Both the position numbers and the translations under genes were made by a program. Source: Hymenobacter sp. BT188 (lineage in GTDB: Bacteria > Bacteroidota > Bacteroidia > Cytophagales > Hymenobacteraceae). From it: 64,000 bases of DNA. This document shows, in pieces, positions 63,348 through 64,000 of the stretch (its first letter is position 1; each line of letters begins with the position of its first letter). The DNA is taken from the NCBI RefSeq assembly GCF_014333585.1, contig NZ_JACSCW010000002.1, positions 682,001-746,000 of the forward strand. Direction: 5' to 3'. Below the pieces are notes generated by a model. It was not told the DNA's origin, did not search any database, and was given only the letters and a program-made list of their open reading frames with translations.

Positions 63348-64000
63348 TTAAGAATTGGGGAGGCTTAGCTCGGCGTTGCCGTTGGTTAGCGTCTGAGAGG
63401 CGTTTGGTGCGGAGCTAGAAAGCTGCTGGGGGGCTTTTTTGTTGTCTTCCGTTTTGCTGGAGCGCCAAAATGGTCGGGGAGATGGCTCTGGCAGGCCAGC
63501 CGCATCGGGGCGAAACTCGCTGGCAATAATAGCGAATGCGCGCTGCTTGAGGGCTTCCACATCAGCCAGCGTCATGTTATGTGTCGGAATAGGGTCGTGG
63601 AGGACGATACGTAAAGGTGAATAGCGTACCCGCAACTCTCCATCCAGATCGGGCAGAAAACGATGGTTGAGCGGCATCGAGACGGGTACGATAGGTACGC
63701 CGGCGCTAATAGCGAGCTGAAACGCACCATCTTTGAAGGGCATCATTTCCTCACCGGGCTTCTTGGAAATAGTGCCCTCCGGAAAAATAACGACCGAGCG
63801 GCCCTGCGCCAGCCCGTTGCGGGCATGTACAATGGCCCGGCCCCGGCTCAACGCACTTTCCCGGTTTACCGTGATGTAGACGCGCCCAAATAATGGCCCC
63901 CAGAACGGCACTTTAGCCAAAGAGCTTTTACCCACGATATTCAGGAAGCCCGGAATGGCTTTGAACAGCATCGGAATGTCGATGTAAGAGCTATGGTTGG
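63348..64000 (-). CDS. 1-acyl-glycerol-3-phosphate acyltransferase (PlsC type), 5' end off window
   Basis: About 217 residues are visible; the start lies beyond the right edge. The catalytic H-x4-D motif is seen at the edge (NHSSYID) and the phosphate-binding FPEGTISK motif near the middle, with VPIVPVSMPLNHRF after it. It acylates lysophosphatidic acid in phospholipid synthesis at the inner membrane. The C-terminal 40 residues are a low-complexity Ser/Asn-rich tail unusual for the family. Confidence 0.9.
   Translation of the reverse strand, partial: NHSSYIDIPMLFKAIPGFLNIVGKSSLAKVPFWGPLFGRVYITVNRESALSRGRAIVHARNGLAQGRSVVIFPEGTISKKPGEEMMPFKDGAFQLAISAGVPIVPVSMPLNHRFLPDLDGELRVRYSPLRIVLHDPIPTHNMTLADVEALKQRAFAIIASEFRPDAAGLPEPSPRPFWRSSKTEDNKKAPQQLSSSAPNASQTLTNGNAELSLPNS

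Overview
The window looks like a chromosomal segment of a member of the Bacteroidota, most likely Hymenobacter or a close relative (inference). The signs are tandem SusC/SusD pairs, lipoproteins with acidic residues after the acylated Cys, type IX secretion proteins (PorQ and a PorE-like OmpA protein), promoters of the TAnnTTTG type, a DnaA-HslU-Lon-Dxr-RseP housekeeping set and moderately high GC. No rRNA, tRNA, CRISPR array, transposase or phage gene was recognised.

Layout. 0-1 kb: end of an ankyrin-repeat protein and a DoxX protein. 0.9-7.7 kb, minus strand: methylmalonyl-CoA mutase small and large subunits followed by a methyltransferase. The methyltransferase, its upstream region and the 3' part of the large-subunit gene were duplicated in tandem, and the second mutase copy has decayed to a pseudogene (2092-2470). 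7.9-12.4 kb: a split 5'-nucleotidase pair, dnaA, a small membrane protein and an OsmC protein. 12.7-15.8 kb: a GH3-type enzyme whose 3' end is duplicated on the far side of a small AT-richer cassette (nucleotidyltransferase plus a small overlapping partner gene), then an unknown protein and a GreA-like protein. 15.9-29.2 kb: dxr, rseP, a DUF6702-type protein, a GH30 glycosidase, the PorE-like protein, lon, porQ, hslU and an SDR.

29.2-56.1 kb is an array of five SusC/SusD outer-membrane import systems, four on the minus strand and one divergent on the plus strand. Two carry an extra small lipoprotein, and a cytochrome c/copper-monooxygenase-like protein sits between two of them. The units are separated by terminators built from nearly the same arms. 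No sigma/anti-sigma gene, susE/F-type surface glycan-binding protein or CAZyme cluster accompanies them. 56.2-64 kb, minus strand: prfB with a programmed +1 frameshift, ilvE, an ATP:cob(I)alamin adenosyltransferase, an ABC ATPase, a large membrane/TPR protein, gatC and a plsC-type acyltransferase cut by the window edge.

The adenosyltransferase at 58.6-59.2 kb makes the cofactor that the mutase at 3.6-7.7 kb needs. The most unusual signal is a short motif, (CT)GGGGGGC followed by A/T-rich sequence. It occurs at least 37 times singly, on both strands and in several reading frames of core genes. It also occurs as inverted pairs that form the rho-independent terminators, and it is almost absent from the SusC/SusD coding regions. 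That pattern resembles DNA uptake sequences in other bacteria.
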